Shown piece by piece: positions 1 through 12,243 of a stretch of 64,000 bases of DNA. Each line of letters opens with the position of its first letter. Positions within the stretch are counted from its first letter, which is position 1. Location: the NCBI GenBank assembly GCA_964017045.1, contig OZ024808.1, positions 10,942,284 to 11,006,283 of the forward strand, given 5' to 3'. This DNA comes from Omphiscola glabra (Eukaryota > Mollusca > Gastropoda > Lymnaeidae). A program made the position numbers and the translations under genes. Below the pieces are notes generated by a model. The model had not been told where the DNA came from. It saw only the letters and a program-made list of their open reading frames with translations, and searched no databases.

Positions 1-1961
1 TTTAGACCCTATCACCATTTCCCATCAACGTCTAACTACTCATCTTATCATATTGTCCCTTTTTCCCATATTAACCAGATTTTACTATATCTGAGGAATG
101 AACTCTCGCCACATGCGTCCAACACAGCCTTTTCTCTCACAGAACAATTTTTTCACGCACAACTACTGAAGAAATATTAAAAGGTCAATTGCACTTTATT
201 ATTCATCAAAACTGGACTAACTCGATTGAGCCCATGCTATATATATATATTTTTAAATTTCATAAAATTCATATTGTCATAATCGACATCTTACAAAGCA
301 TTAACACCACCCCCCCCCCCCCCCCAACCACAAAAAAAAAAGATATATGAATTAAAATTTTAAAAATCCTTTACCAAATGCATACAAATAAAAGTAACAA
401 AAAAAAAGAATGTTTTGTAAGGTGCATATAAGAAATTAGTTGAACCCAAAATTCAGTGTTCAATATTTTACGTACATAACGGAAGTAACAAAAGCCATTT
501 TATTGTTCTCTCAATGTAACCATTCAATTTTTGCATACCGGGAACGTAAAATCTCTACTCCCGGGGCGCTGCTTTTGGTTTTATTTTCAAACTGACACAG
601 AGAAAATTGCTGTTACATAATCTTTAAAATTAAACTCTACCACCTACGTGTTGTATGCAGCACCCCTCAGGTACGCGTAATAACATAATATCCAGGTATT
701 ATTGTGATGACAATAAAAACAAACCATGTATTATGCATTGCAATTCCTGGTTTTGACAGTATTTTTCAGATAATTATTCATTTTTTAATTTTTTATTGCT
801 TCTGTTTCTTTTTTTAGAATTAATATCAAAATATAATTTCAGAAAATAATTTTCTTGGAATTTGACAAAATGTGGTTACATTATACTAAATTATACAGAC
901 ATGTGAAAAAACAAAATGAACATGTTCATTATTATAAGAGGATTTTTAATGTTAAATATGTAACAACTTTTCTTTCCACTAATGAGCTCTTCAAATATAA
1001 AATAGTCTTCATTGCTATAAGTCTGACATATCAAATGAAAATCTTTTTTTTTTTTTGTGAAATAATTAATGAAAAACTTAGCAAAATCTTTAAAAATCAA
1101 ATTTTTCCACTCAAATGCTATTTCATGTCAAAAAAAAAACCCAAAAATGTTGCGATACTTTTGAGCACAAAGGGGTATATTTGAACATATGTGTCCTTTG
1201 CCATAATTTTCATTCGATATTGACACAAAACAAACCCATTTTCTAAAATATTAGTACTGTTTAAGATAGAGGATGTCCCTTCAATTTTGGGAAGCTTGTA
1301 TTTTTTAGGCTTGTTTGCTTCTTTTGTTTTTAAATGGCATTAAACGTATTAACTTTGATCGTGTAAAAGTACATTGAAACCCCGATGGCCTTATATTGAT
1401 TCTTCGTACCAATACATAATTTGTCTTGACGAGCTCCTGCCACTGGATCAAAACACGCGCGGACAAAAAGTGTGAGGCTGGCGTATTGTGAAACGTTGTC
1501 TCACTTTAATTAAAATAAAACGCATTTCTCTGACAAATCCACCTGGGTTGCCGAAGAGAAATAATTAGGACCAGCGCTGTTCATCGTCATACGATGAAAA
1601 AGTTATAAAAATGTCCGTGAAATAAATGGAATCAATGTTGTGATGCAGACTCATTGTTTGAGCACTCTCCGCACTGGTCACGCCCAACGAATTTGGGCAA
1701 CAAAGAAAAACTAATTTGCATGCAATACCAATGGGCCCCTAAAGAACGCATCTTGCGTCATGAAGGGCTTTCCAGAAAATAAGAAGTCTCGAAAACCTAT
1801 ATCAATTCTTGATCATTACAAAATAAGACAAATCCTGAATCTGAAAAAATAAACCTCATTAAAAAATGCATTTTTAAAAAAAATAGCTATCAAAATTCAT
1901 TATATCGGCGTATACTAAAAGACTAATTTTCCTGTATCTTTTAAATGGGTACTGTGTAGAT
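1..1961. other. AT-rich non-coding stretch
   Basis: No gene is supported here. The stretch is AT-rich, with a poly-C run near 309-325 and several A and T runs. A 109-codon open frame around 855-1184 is lysine/phenylalanine-rich, has no recognisable motif and looks like chance in AT-rich DNA. Confidence 0.6.
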
Positions 1962-2556
1962 CAGTGTTTCTCATACTGGGATCAGCTGTCCACCTTTAAC
2001 AGTCGTGAAAAGGAGGTAGCTTTTTTTTTTTTTTCAAAATAAAAATTAACGCGATACAGTGAAGTCGGAAAATTCAATTAAACGAGATTTGACAGATTGT
2101 GGACACACTTACAACGTATACCAATACCTCGAAACTCAATGAAGTTGGATAGGGAAAATTAATAGATACGATTTTTTTTTAACGAAGGACATCGCAAGTT
2201 TTCCACTTTTTTCCAATGGTACGGTTCTAAGGCGGGGGTTTGGGTTGGGGGGGGGGGTCATATTTATGAGGATAAAAATTATTTTAAATAAAAAATAAAT
2301 TGAGAAAAAAACTTTGAAATGTGAAAGAACGAGAGTGGGGGACATTTTCGTGGATAACAATATCTAAAAATCCAAACATGTCACGGGAGTGGAAATTTAA
2401 TCTTTTAAAAAGATGTTTAAAATAAAATGATTAGCAAAAAAATACAGTTCAGGGGGCGTGATCAAGTATGGGGGTGAAGATTTTCTTTAAAAAAACAAAG
2501 GAAATAATTTGTTTTTTCCTTTTGCGCAAAATTCAGGCCAGGAGTATGAGAAATTG
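1962..2556. mobile_element. decayed hAT-like element (imperfect terminal inverted repeats)
   Basis: The left end reads CAGTGTTTCTCATACTGGG, a typical hAT/Charlie-type terminus. The right end near 2539-2556 is an imperfect inverse (CCAGGAGTATGAGAAATTG). No 8-bp target duplication survives and no transposase frame is visible, so this would be an old non-autonomous copy. The call rests only on the two ends. Confidence 0.35.
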
Positions 2557-3600
2557 TTATGAGATAAAGTATCATATATAATAGTTCTTTAAAAAAACAC
2601 ATGACTGCTAGAGTTGAAAATGGGATTGGGTGTTCGCATTGAACTATAAGAATTCGATTTTAACGATTTTCAGGTAATATAGTTCAGGAGCGAAGCAGAA
2701 GTTGGGGCAAATTTTTAATGCTGATATTAATAAATAATCAAAATCTGTAATTGCTAAAGATATTAAAAATAATACATAAAAAAAGTTAAGTACATGTTTT
2801 GTTTAGTTTGACCGTTTTTAGGAGTGCTTAAAAAATGGTTGGGTTTGCCTACATTGTCTAGAAGAAAATAATTCTTAAAATCCAATGATGCGACAAGTTG
2901 GTAATATTATATGACTATGCATGAAGCTTACCTATGTAAATAACTTTCTTTAAATTAAATTACCATAGCCCTTTGTCAATGAATGCGAATGGGTCGAGCA
3001 TAATTTGGTCGCATAGAAATTATCCGAATAGTATAGATTATATCGTATACTTTGTGACAGGCTCGTCCGCGAATAATCCTAACTTAAAGAAACGTATTTT
3101 AAATACATTTCTCATATTCTACGCTGTCTCCACTCTCTCAAAGGTGTATTGAATTTTTCACAATAATTATTTCTATGACATTGTCAGCAAATTCTTGTTA
3201 ACATGTTAAATCAGATTCGAGATCGTTTAATGAATATTATAATTTCTTTTAGTGTCATTTTAGTGTATTAGAAATGTAGGAATGGTTTAACAATAATTTA
3301 TCAAGAGATACAAAATTAAAATTGTTTATTGTTTATCTGTGTTACGTCATTACCATTGTAGATTAGAAACACAATAGCAATGACAATGCACCCTCTAAAT
3401 GATAATTCTCTTTCAGTTTGTCCAGGGCCGGGCTGGGCAACTCTCTTGCTTACCATAAAATATTTTGTTTAACAAGTAGCTGTATGTACAATCAAAATTA
3501 ATCTAAAATATCAAAAGTTATCAAGGACCAAAAAAAAACGAATTCAGGGGCCCCGGTCTCAAACGGAATGTTATAAAAGTTCATAACGCCACCCCCAACA
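2557..3600. other. non-coding stretch, nothing recognised
   Basis: AT-rich DNA without a supported gene, tandem array or transposon end. It leads into the Penelope-like element remnant. Confidence 0.5.
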
Positions 3601-3619
3601 GCCATACAACGAGTAATCC

Positions 3620-5960
3620 ACAGTTTAAGTACCAATATCTATCAACTTGAGGAACACATTCTCTCTAAAACTAATCGGAACCAAACGGTGTTGAATGTCA
3701 CTAGATTTATCATACACAAACACAACCGTGATTTCTACTCGCTCTTGTCTACCAACAAAAAGAAGAAACTTAGTGAACTTTAACCAACAACTCACAAAAC
3801 TCCACGGAGGCCAGAAGACGGAAAAAAATTTAATCGTTTGCACACCGCTAGATTATCCCTCTATCTAATGATGAGCGGTCTCTCTATACTAAGGGTCTCT
3901 AATTTATTCCTCTCAAGTCTTCCATTGACCAATATCAATTACTAGCTGACTATCATCAAAATTTTCGATCTTTGAGACTAAAGTACTACTTTTATGTTAG
4001 AGAGACCACACAACAGAGACAACGTAAATCCGCCTGGACACCTCCCACGGATCAATCCGAAGCTTTAGATCTCTACATCAGTAGTAATTTCCATGATCTA
4101 AACAATCTTTTTCTCCCTAAACTTCGCCATTCCAACCTCTCTAAACAAGAATCACAGGCGCTGCCTACCTTACGTAAACGTAAAGACATTGTGATTAAAC
4201 GTGCTGTCGTAGTTGGGACAAACACTTATACATTAAAGATGCTAATGAGCCACTTGAATGATACAAGATTTAATAAGCACATCAAGAATAACTCCGTCGT
4301 TCACAATAATTAAATTGTACACCAAACAATAAAACAAGTCATTAACGATGGAGCACTTTCAAAACCGGCCTCTACATTACACATTTTGAATAGCGACCTT
4401 AGCAAACCTTCTTTCTATTTACTGCCTAAGATTCACAAAGCGGGTAACCCGGGACGACCTATTGTCTGGGCCTGCGCTTGCCCCACTGAACACCTTTCAG
4501 AATGTTCAGCCCTTCTATACCTCTTTACCCACTTACGTTAAAGACACAAACCAAACTTAAACTTAATTTACATTCAATTCCCTAAAACTTTTCCCTGATG
4601 CAAAACTCTTACTCTTTTTACTTGACGTCTGTTCCTTATACACATCAATTCCACATGCAGGCGGTCTTAGATCTTAGAGATTTTTTCTTGAAAACGAACC
4701 ACATTCCTCAATCCTTACTGAGACTATTATCAGCTTGGCCGAGCTGGTACTCTCGCTCAGCTCCTTGGAATTTAACGGCAATTTTTTTAAACCAAATTAG
4801 TGGCGTAGCCATGGGCACCAAAATGGACTCAAGTTATGCTTGCCTATTTATGGGTCATTTTGAATATGTGATAGAGAAAACATATACTGCCAGTATCCCT
4901 GAATTTTATCAAACATACATTGACCACGGGATTGACAATGCGGCCATGGAAACTAATAAACTTTTTTTAAAAAAATGTATAGATTTCTTAAATGCATTCC
5001 ATCCATCCAAATATATTTCCCAAATCTCTGGACATTGTCAACTTGCTTGATATCACGATAACATTGAAAGAAAACGGATTGATCACATTTGCCTGATACA
5101 AACCCACTGATAGCGATAGTTGCCTATTGTGCTCATCCTCCCACCCCAAATAATGCAAAGACTATATACCTTTCACTTGATGAAGACTATTTTTTTTTTT
5201 TTAAAAAGCTGATGAAATTATGGATTTCTTCAGCTCCAGATCTTATCCTGAAACTACTCTTGTCTCGGCACTCAGTGGTATCAGCACTATCACACGGCAC
5301 TCAGTTTTATCAGCAGTATCACACGGAAAGACGCTTTTAAACCTCGCCAAAACAAAAATGAGGATCGAACCAAGCTCCTACGAACCTATCACCCTCACGA
5401 TTTGACTGCCACAAAATATTCATAAAGACTTGTAACACACGTCTTGCTGACCCCGACACTAAAAGGGTATTCTCATCCCCACCACTGATTGTCTTCAGAC
5501 GGGACAAAAATCTATGTGACCTTCTGGATCATAGTCACATTCGAGCTGATCCGTCTTACTTTGGGACTAAACTATGTTCAAGAAGCCTTTGTAGGACTTG
5601 TCCCCTTACAAACAAAACCAAAATTCATTAGCCTCCCCAAAGGTACCACCATTATAGAGCGTTTCTTATGCGTTAGTCGTAATGTGATAGGTGCGATTGT
5701 GTGCCGTAGATGTCATTCTAGTTTTATCTTATTGCTTACTGTTTACGAATCCCTTAATATTTTGGTCCAATTCTGGACCTCATTTTTATCTGTACCTACA
5801 TTTATAGTCTTTTACTTCATGTAATCTTACTTCCGGTAACTACAGAGGATAGCTCCAAATTTTTTTTTAATGTGCTCTGCTTTTTTGTTGTATTTTCATT
5901 TGTCCAGGTTGCCGAAGAAGGCTCTAAGCCGAAACGTTCACATCTTACTGTCAACAGCTT
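3620..5960 (+). mobile_element. Penelope-like retroelement remnant (RT plus GIY-YIG), frameshifted
   Basis: Broken coding sequence of a Penelope-like element (PLE), a retroelement class joining a telomerase-related reverse transcriptase to a GIY-YIG endonuclease. Pieces occur in the expected order. RT N-terminal part at 3972-4313 (RLKYYF, WTPP, SNLSKQESQALPTLRKRKD). At about 4408-4500, the RT motif LPKIHK...NPGRPIV...CPTEHLS. At 4598-5050, SGVAMGTKMDSSYACLFMG, the PLE form of the RT region with GxxMGxxxxxxYAxLFMG. At about 5590-5715, CRTCPLTNKTKIH followed by CVSRNVIGAIVCRRC, the degraded GIY-YIG entry. The pieces sit in different frames and are cut by stops (for example within the CRTCPLTNKTKIH segment at about 5628), so the element is dead. 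The catalytic YVDD-type box and a full GIY-YIG catalytic core were not found. Confidence 0.85.
5905..5945 (+). ncRNA. possible degenerate hammerhead-ribozyme motif of the Penelope-like element
   Basis: About 200 bp after the GIY-YIG remnant the sequence reads CCGAAGA, then A-GGC-TCTAA-GCC, then GAAACG. A hammerhead core is CUGANGA, a short stem II, then GAAA. Here the stem II pairing (GGC/GCC) and GAAA are present, but U4 is C and one extra A lies before the stem. PLEs are known to carry hammerhead motifs near their termini, which motivates the call. Stems I and III were not established. It could be plain coding sequence. Confidence 0.3.
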
Positions 5961-6213
5961 TACACACCTTGTTCTACTATTTCATTTACACAGCATGAAC
6001 GCAGTACTTCAATTATTACGCAAGAGTTTTTTCCGGATAATTTTGGATATATATGATAAGTTTGGTCAAGATCCACAAATACATGTATAAGCGTGTATTG
6101 CGGAACAAACAAACCAAACATTCCACATACAAACAAATACATTTTCACTCTTATACATGTGTATGATATGATAATATAATGTGTGTGTGTGTTTCAGCAT
6201 TCTAATCGATGAA

Positions 6214-8064
6214 TTAGTCTCTCATTTCCTCATTTTTACTGTCATTTAAATGGTACTTCTTAGTCATTACTATCCCTTGAATATATTCCCGTAGACTTTT
6301 TTGCACTTTATTAAATTGTTTATCAATATATTGTTTCTTGTCATAAGGGTTTAGGCCTAAGGCAATCTTCTTAATTATGCTTGCACATGTATTAAAAGCT
6401 TTCAGTACCAAGCAGTTTGCACTGTCAGGTGTGTCTTTCAAAGCCTTTAGCTCTTTTCTTATGCATAATAGCTCACTATTTTGTGATGCTGCATCCTGTA
6501 TTGACGTAATTCCTTGAAATCGTCTTTGAATAATTTCCAGTTTTTCTTTTAACGAATTGCGTTTTTTTGCGATACTAAATTCACTGACGGCTTCGTAAAG
6601 CTTTCCGAATTTTGCAATAGTGTCTTCGTAAGACAATGTGTTGTTCTGACTATCCGTCTCCATTTGGCATATTAGAAGGCTAAGATTTTCTTGTATGTGT
6701 CTGTTAAATAATGGCCCTTCAAATTGTTCAATAATTTCCCTTATACACTTTGCCGTTTCAAAATGTTCACTTTTATAATGCATTGGTATATCTTCACGAA
6801 TAATTCTTAGAAGCTCGGCTCTGCATTGCTTCCTTTCGTCCACACAATGTTTTTTTTGGTTGTACATCAGGATAATTCTGTTGTTGCACTCGGAAGCAAG
6901 TTTAGAAAATTGTTCATCATGACCTTGTTTAAGATATTCTTTGTAGGTCATATCAGTTCCTTCATAATCCATGTCAAAACCATCTCCGTTGGTCACGACA
7001 ACAACGCCATGGTATTTTAAAAAGTTTATTCCAAAATGTTTTTTTAAAATTTCTAAACATGTTTTTTCCTCGTTGGTGAATCTACAACCATATTTCAAAA
7101 CAAAAATTAGCGCATTGAAACCTTCCGGACAGAAACTCATTGCCTGGGATATCTGTGATAGTGTAGCTTTGATTGGATCTTCAGTATCCATAAGTCCAGG
7201 TGTATCAACAACCTTGATCAATGTACCGTCTTTTTCTCCACATTGTAATTTTGCTACCTTGGTTCTAGAGGCTGTACTTCCACATGTAAGAAAGGCAGAC
7301 CAATCCAAAATTGTATTTCCGGTTGCACTTTTACCATTTCCAGTTTTCCCTAGTAAAACAATATTCATTACTTGTTGTGGAAATGAATTTTTGCTCTCTT
7401 CTGTTTTAATTGAAGGCAAAATGAAAGGAGCTAAATATTTTGTCTGTATCATTTCAAACAGTTTGGCAACGCCCAGCTCTCTTTTATATGAATACGGATC
7501 TCCTGTGTTGTAAAACTGAACATATCTGTAGTTGAACATTTCAAGAAGCTGAGCAAATGGTGCATCTTTTTCATGACGTATGGTTTGATCTATCCAGTCT
7601 TTCATCGTGGGACTTTTGTTTTCATAGGATGCCTCGAAATAATCACAATGAGTAAAGACTATGAGACCAGAATCTCTTGTAAAGTTTTCTCCAAAACCTG
7701 CTTTTAGATTGTTTAAGCACTTTATGTCCGTACTTGTGTATTTGTTTCCAAAGGTTATCACCAAAAGAAAAGCATCAATATTTCCTGTGCATAAGCTTAA
7801 CGCCTGGCTGATTAAGTGTAATGAGAATTTCGTAGGATCTTCTGAACTTAACATCCCGGGAGTGTCAACAACTCGGATCAAATTGCCGTCCCTTTCTGCA
7901 CTTTCTAAAGTGCAAATTGAAGACTTTGTCCCCTTTCGAACGGAAGTTGGAAACGCTGAACGACCAAGAATACTGTTTCCTGTAGCACTTTTACCTTCGC
8001 CAGGTTTCCCGAGTAAAATCAAGTTGATTTTTCTCGTGTTATTTTGATGTGTGTTTGACGCCAT
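6214..8064 (-). CDS. GIMAP: GIMAP-like protein with two AIG1 GTPase domains (616 aa)
   Basis: GTPase of the AIG1/GIMAP family: septin/dynamin-related small GTPases that bind GTP, often sit on membranes and are linked to lymphocyte survival in vertebrates. In snails their role is inferred to be immune or stress related. Domain 1 has G1 GKPGEGKS (19-26), G3 DTPG (67-70) and G4-like THCD (138-141). Domain 2 has G1 GKTGNGKS (239-246), G3 DTPG (287-290), G4-like TNGD (358-361) and the AIG1 conserved box around FNALIFVLKYGCRFT (317-330). Residues about 430-616 are a charged, helix-rich tail without a transmembrane segment. The ORF is intronless. The ATG context gagATGG and a splice-acceptor-like tttacatttag just upstream suggest a 5' UTR intron. 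Most GIMAPs have one GTPase domain; tandem forms such as vertebrate GIMAP8 exist. Confidence 0.93.
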   Translation of the reverse strand: MASNTHQNNTRKINLILLGKPGEGKSATGNSILGRSAFPTSVRKGTKSSICTLESAERDGNLIRVVDTPGMLSSEDPTKFSLHLISQALSLCTGNIDAFLLVITFGNKYTSTDIKCLNNLKAGFGENFTRDSGLIVFTHCDYFEASYENKSPTMKDWIDQTIRHEKDAPFAQLLEMFNYRYVQFYNTGDPYSYKRELGVAKLFEMIQTKYLAPFILPSIKTEESKNSFPQQVMNIVLLGKTGNGKSATGNTILDWSAFLTCGSTASRTKVAKLQCGEKDGTLIKVVDTPGLMDTEDPIKATLSQISQAMSFCPEGFNALIFVLKYGCRFTNEEKTCLEILKKHFGINFLKYHGVVVVTNGDGFDMDYEGTDMTYKEYLKQGHDEQFSKLASECNNRIILMYNQKKHCVDERKQCRAELLRIIREDIPMHYKSEHFETAKCIREIIEQFEGPLFNRHIQENLSLLICQMETDSQNNTLSYEDTIAKFGKLYEAVSEFSIAKKRNSLKEKLEIIQRRFQGITSIQDAASQNSELLCIRKELKALKDTPDSANCLVLKAFNTCASIIKKIALGLNPYDKKQYIDKQFNKVQKSLREYIQGIVMTKKYHLNDSKNEEMRD

Positions 8065-8076
8065 CTCTAAATGTAA
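8065..8076 (-). promoter_or_regulatory. putative 3' splice site ending a 5' UTR intron of the double GIMAP
   Basis: Read on the minus strand, the bases before the ATG are a pyrimidine-containing tract ending TTTAG followed by AG and the ATG. The two other GIMAP genes show the same arrangement. No upstream exon could be identified from sequence alone. Confidence 0.45.
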
Positions 8077-8210
8077 AGGGGAGAATATTAAATGATCTTG
8101 ATTAGAATATTAATTTAAATTAACTCGAACGTAGTTCAGTTGTTTTTTTCTGAGCTTTGGGTAATTGTGTAAAATACAACTAAATATATATTATTGTGAG
8201 ATATAAATTA

Positions 8211-8458
8211 GAAGACCCGAGTGCTAAAAGTACTTAAGTCACATTTTTGTCAAAATCAATCTAAATTGTGACATTTTCTTGTCAGGTTTAGCTAAGTGTA
8301 TTGCAGAAATTTGAGCACATTAAAATGTGCTTAAGTCCCTTAATTAAACGAGTCAAAATATGAAATTGATCACATTTTATAGACGAAGAGAATATTTGAA
8401 CATGATTATCTCAAAATGTGTATTTTGTGACTCAAGTACTTTTAGCACTGAGGTCTTC
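8211..8458. mobile_element. MITE with ~35-bp terminal inverted repeats and TA target duplication
   Basis: The left end GAAGACCCGAGTGCTAAAAG continues as TACTTAAGTCACA. The right end is the inverse (GTGACTCAAGTACTTTTAGC then ACTGAGGTCTTC). TA dinucleotides flank both ends (8209-8210 and 8459-8460), as in Tc1/mariner-type elements. The element is 248 bp with no coding capacity. It lies about 150 bp upstream of the start codon of the minus-strand GIMAP, inside its presumed promoter or 5' UTR intron. Confidence 0.8.
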
Positions 8459-8459
8459 T

Positions 8460-9200
8460 AAATGTTAGATAACATATATTCAGAACGTTTGCTTAAAAAG
8501 TCTTTACATTGTTTTGGCATTGCAATTAAAAAGTTAAGGATAACGGCATTTTTAAAAGAAATACAAATTGAACAGCAATGTTGCTAAATTTTAACCGAAC
8601 TTTATACTTTTAACATTTAATACTTGCCTTTATGTCTTTACCATGCGGTAACCAAATGTTGCATTTAATTAAAATAACAAACACAAACCTTTTAAAATTT
8701 ATTTAAGAATATGCTCTATCAACCGATGTTACATGACTTTCGTCTTGTAATCCAATCAAACGATTATTCTTTGTATATTGGATTTTAGTTGCAAGAAATC
8801 AAATACCAAGTTTCATGATTCGTTTAAAATTGAACTAAAAAGAAAGGTAACAATATTTTTTTAAAACGCAAGACCTTTTATAATGGGACACCTCCGTGCA
8901 TATTTTGAAAAGATTACTCCTGAAAAGGTAATATTACAAATTAATTACAAGTACTTACCTACCTTCTTTCTTATCATGGACACTTTTCCGAGTGTTTGAA
9001 CGTTTACTGGGACTTTTATAAGGCCTTAAAAACTATGGCCTGTTTGTCCAACTCCAGTGTGGACCAGACTGGTTAATTCATCAAGCTCTTTCACACGTTG
9101 TAATACGCCGTTCTATCACTGAATCAACTCAAGTCCTTTTTCGTAATACATACAAATTTACTATCTAATTATACACACAGACTTTTAAAATCCACACACG
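8460..9200. other. non-coding DNA upstream of the double GIMAP
   Basis: AT-rich sequence with no supported exon. It would contain the promoter and first non-coding exon of the minus-strand GIMAP, if the 5' UTR intron is real, but no clear TATA box or donor site could be singled out. Confidence 0.4.
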
Positions 9201-9221
9201 CACATGCATATAGCGCAGCTC

Positions 9222-9462
9222 GCTATCAGACAGAAATAAATCACAACCTCCTTCCACAAAGTTCCTTTCACGACTGCCGCACGAATAAAACGTACGTCAC
9301 AATACAGACAAGTCAATACGTCATAATCAGCATAATAATACGTCACCAAGCCAAGCGCAGGAAGAGCGTTCACTAAGTAATTAATCTCTGAAAAACACAG
9401 CGCTCGTAATCAAACATAATATCCAGTCCAATTATTTATGAACTCCCATACTCGACCTACCC
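9222..9462 (+). repeat. dispersed repeat, copy 1 of a direct pair
   Basis: About 240 bp starting at GCTATCAGACAGAAAT and ending near CATACTCGACC. It is visibly similar, with small gaps, to 12010-12243. Shared blocks include GACTGCCGCA, AGAGCGTTCACTAA and ACATAATATCCAGTC. Both copies are in the same orientation 2.8 kb apart. The family is unknown. Confidence 0.7.
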
Positions 9463-11326
9463 CCCCTCCCCATCTGTCATTTCAGATTTAACTTACCAGT
9501 TAAATAGACATCCACACAAAAATAATCACATGATCATCATCAATTAGAAACCTTCAGATAAACTGAAATGGTCTGTACCAAAACGAACAATTATGTAGTA
9601 TCCCTGAAAATCTAACAAGGCCATGATGCCCCACAATTAATAAAACCGGTCTTTTATAATTTAATTACAATTCAATACATTGAAATTCACGAAGGATACA
9701 ATACCAAAAATATCAGAGGAATGCATTTCAACAATAACAATTCATTTTCATAGCAAAGATATTCATCCACTAAACATAATACTATTTATCTCCCATATAA
9801 GGGCAGTTACATCAATGTCGTTAATGAAAATGTGTAATTATAAGAAAGATGATCTAATTCATATCATCAATAAGGTTTATTTAAAAAAATCATTGACCAT
9901 CACTAGAAAAACACAAAGAGTTAACTTTATTACAGGTGAAAGATTCATCACCACACTATAAGCCACCTTTATTTGCTCTTATAAGACACGTGTACAGCTG
10001 GCGGGACATTTCTTTAGTCCGTAGATTTAATAACTCTGTGCTTTAACATGCTAATTAACATTTGACATCCTTCTTGATGGTCTTTTGACCAATAGTCACA
10101 ATTCATATGGAACTTCAGTTTTGCAATACATATGTTAAAGTTTTTTACAAAATGAAAAATGATTCTCATCAAAAGATTCATACAAATCAAAAGTTTCAGA
10201 GCAATCATGTTCATAGCTCATTTTATCAGATTCGTTTTTAACAATAAAAATAAAACTTAACCTCCCAACTCATGGACTTGAAACCTCACCTCCTCTCAAA
10301 ATCATAAACCAGTTCACCTTTAGAGCGTGCAGCGCTCTCTTTAACCACTTCAAAATGTGTTTTGCATCTTAATGTCGGAGCACTTCTGTCTCTAAATACA
10401 GCTCTCTGTTTCAGAATGGAAATTGGAGCAACCTTTGGTCACATTGACTGAGAATTCATTATCAATACAGCTCTCTGTAACAGAATGAACATTTAAGCAA
10501 ACAGTCATTACAACAGCAACCCTTTTCAATAACTACCGATTCATTACAAACTGTCGCCGGGAAGATCCACTTCGTACGTCCACCTGCGTCATGTCACATG
10601 ACTTCTACATATTAAATAGCGTCCCTTTTATTCTTTCCACGGGACTCCATGTGATAAACTAACAACTTCAACTTCGTGGTCACCGTAACCTGATCACTTT
10701 GTGAAAAATTCCATTTCTACGCCACTGATCACTAAGGGTGTGACAACATTGTCAACGCTGTTAATTTTCTCGTCAACTGACGAACCATTTAAGAGTTCTG
10801 TGTCACATTCATTAAAGTAAATGGTGTCATCTATCTCATCAGCAGAGGCAATAATAGCATTTTTACTCAGTATCATTAGTTAAAAATGAAGTTGAGACGC
10901 CAACTGAAGCTTGATGTCAAGAGTCATAAGTAGGTCCACAATATCCTTCATATCCGTAAATAAAGTTATTTTAAGTTACCGTTACATGGTTACACAACAC
11001 ATTAAATTGTTCATAAGGATTTTCGCAGTAAATACTGGCAATGCCATCTATTCCCCCCCCCCCCCCACCCTTATTATCGTCACTGTCGTTATAGTCATAT
11101 GCATGTCTCTATCTAATAAATTCCCGTCGTTCTGCCTCTATTTCCGACAATCTAATTTCTTTATCCACCTTAATTCTCAACTTATTAAATTCGAACAGTT
11201 ACTTTTTATCTGGCTCTATTTTGAATTTATCTACCCCCATTCTCAATTTATCTAGTTCATAATGTGTTTGTTTATGTATAATCTTACGTTCTTCCTCTCT
11301 CTCTGTTTATCTATAGTTATACGGTT

Positions 11327-11362
<36 letters not shown>

Positions 11363-11820
11363 GCAATACGATCTCTCTTTCTCTGTTTTTCCCTACCCCC
11401 CCTTTATAAATTCAACAAGTTTGTCTCTCTTTTATCGAAGTAATATGCCCATATGTCTAATGTATTCCAAGCTCATTTCATCACTTTCATATTCCGCCAT
11501 AGTAATACAAATTAGGGGTGAGTATATAGTGAAAATCAATCAACTCTAGCTTAAGAACCAATCTCGGTCTTTATAACCCGATGATGTCAAAAAGTTAAAT
11601 TCTTTGAGGGTAAAACAAAATTAAAAATACATACAAATATATACACACAAAATGTTTTAAACAAATAACAACCTAATAACTTGCCTTGGTTGTGCACAGG
11701 AATTTTAAGTTGTATTTAAAAACAACACAGTCGGCTTAGTTAACTGACAGTGGTTCCCACACGAACTTCAATGTTACTAGATGTTTACAAATCATGGGAC
11801 ACAGTCACTAGGGTGTAGGT
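9463..11820. other. AT-rich spacer between the direct repeats
   Basis: No gene is supported. There are two short copies of AATACAGCTCTCTGT near 10395-10480, a poly-C run near 11050 and a (CT)n run at about 11332-11358. A 60-codon minus-strand frame at 10694-10876 has an acidic, ordinary-looking composition but no recognisable motif. A 93-codon frame at 9680-9961 is also unrecognised. Confidence 0.4.
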
Positions 11821-12009
11821 TACCGGGACAGGTCACAGGACAGGATGTGGGCGACTCGCCGACACAGGATGGGGCATATGCAGCTTAATACTGCCCATTG
11901 CGTAGGTGGTTCTCTGCTGCAGGACAGGGCGTTGGTAGCTGGATACAGACCGAAATGTAAGTACATCACTGGAACTGGACAAACAATTGGCAACTTGCAA
12001 AAGGCAGCT

Positions 12010-12243
12010 TGCTATCAGACAGAAATCAAACACAACCTTCACTCACAAAGTTCCATTCAAGACTGCCGCAATATGCAAGTGCACGTCACACAACAGACTA
12101 GACGATACCTCATAATAAGCATAAAATTACTACGTCACTACGAGAAGAGCGTTCACTAACTAATTAGTCTCTCACGCACACACCGCCCGTAATGAAACAT
12201 AATATCCAGTCGCAGCAATTATTAATGAACGCCCACACTCGAC
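12010..12243 (+). repeat. dispersed repeat, copy 2 of a direct pair
   Basis: Matches 9222-9462 over its length with substitutions and short indels. The two copies could be independent insertions of one short interspersed element or the two ends of a decayed longer element. No inverted terminal repeats or target duplications were found to decide. Confidence 0.7.

Noticed and set aside
10694..10876. 60-codon acidic frame on the minus strand
   Set aside because: Composition looks protein-like, but no motif, neighbouring exon or splice partner was found.
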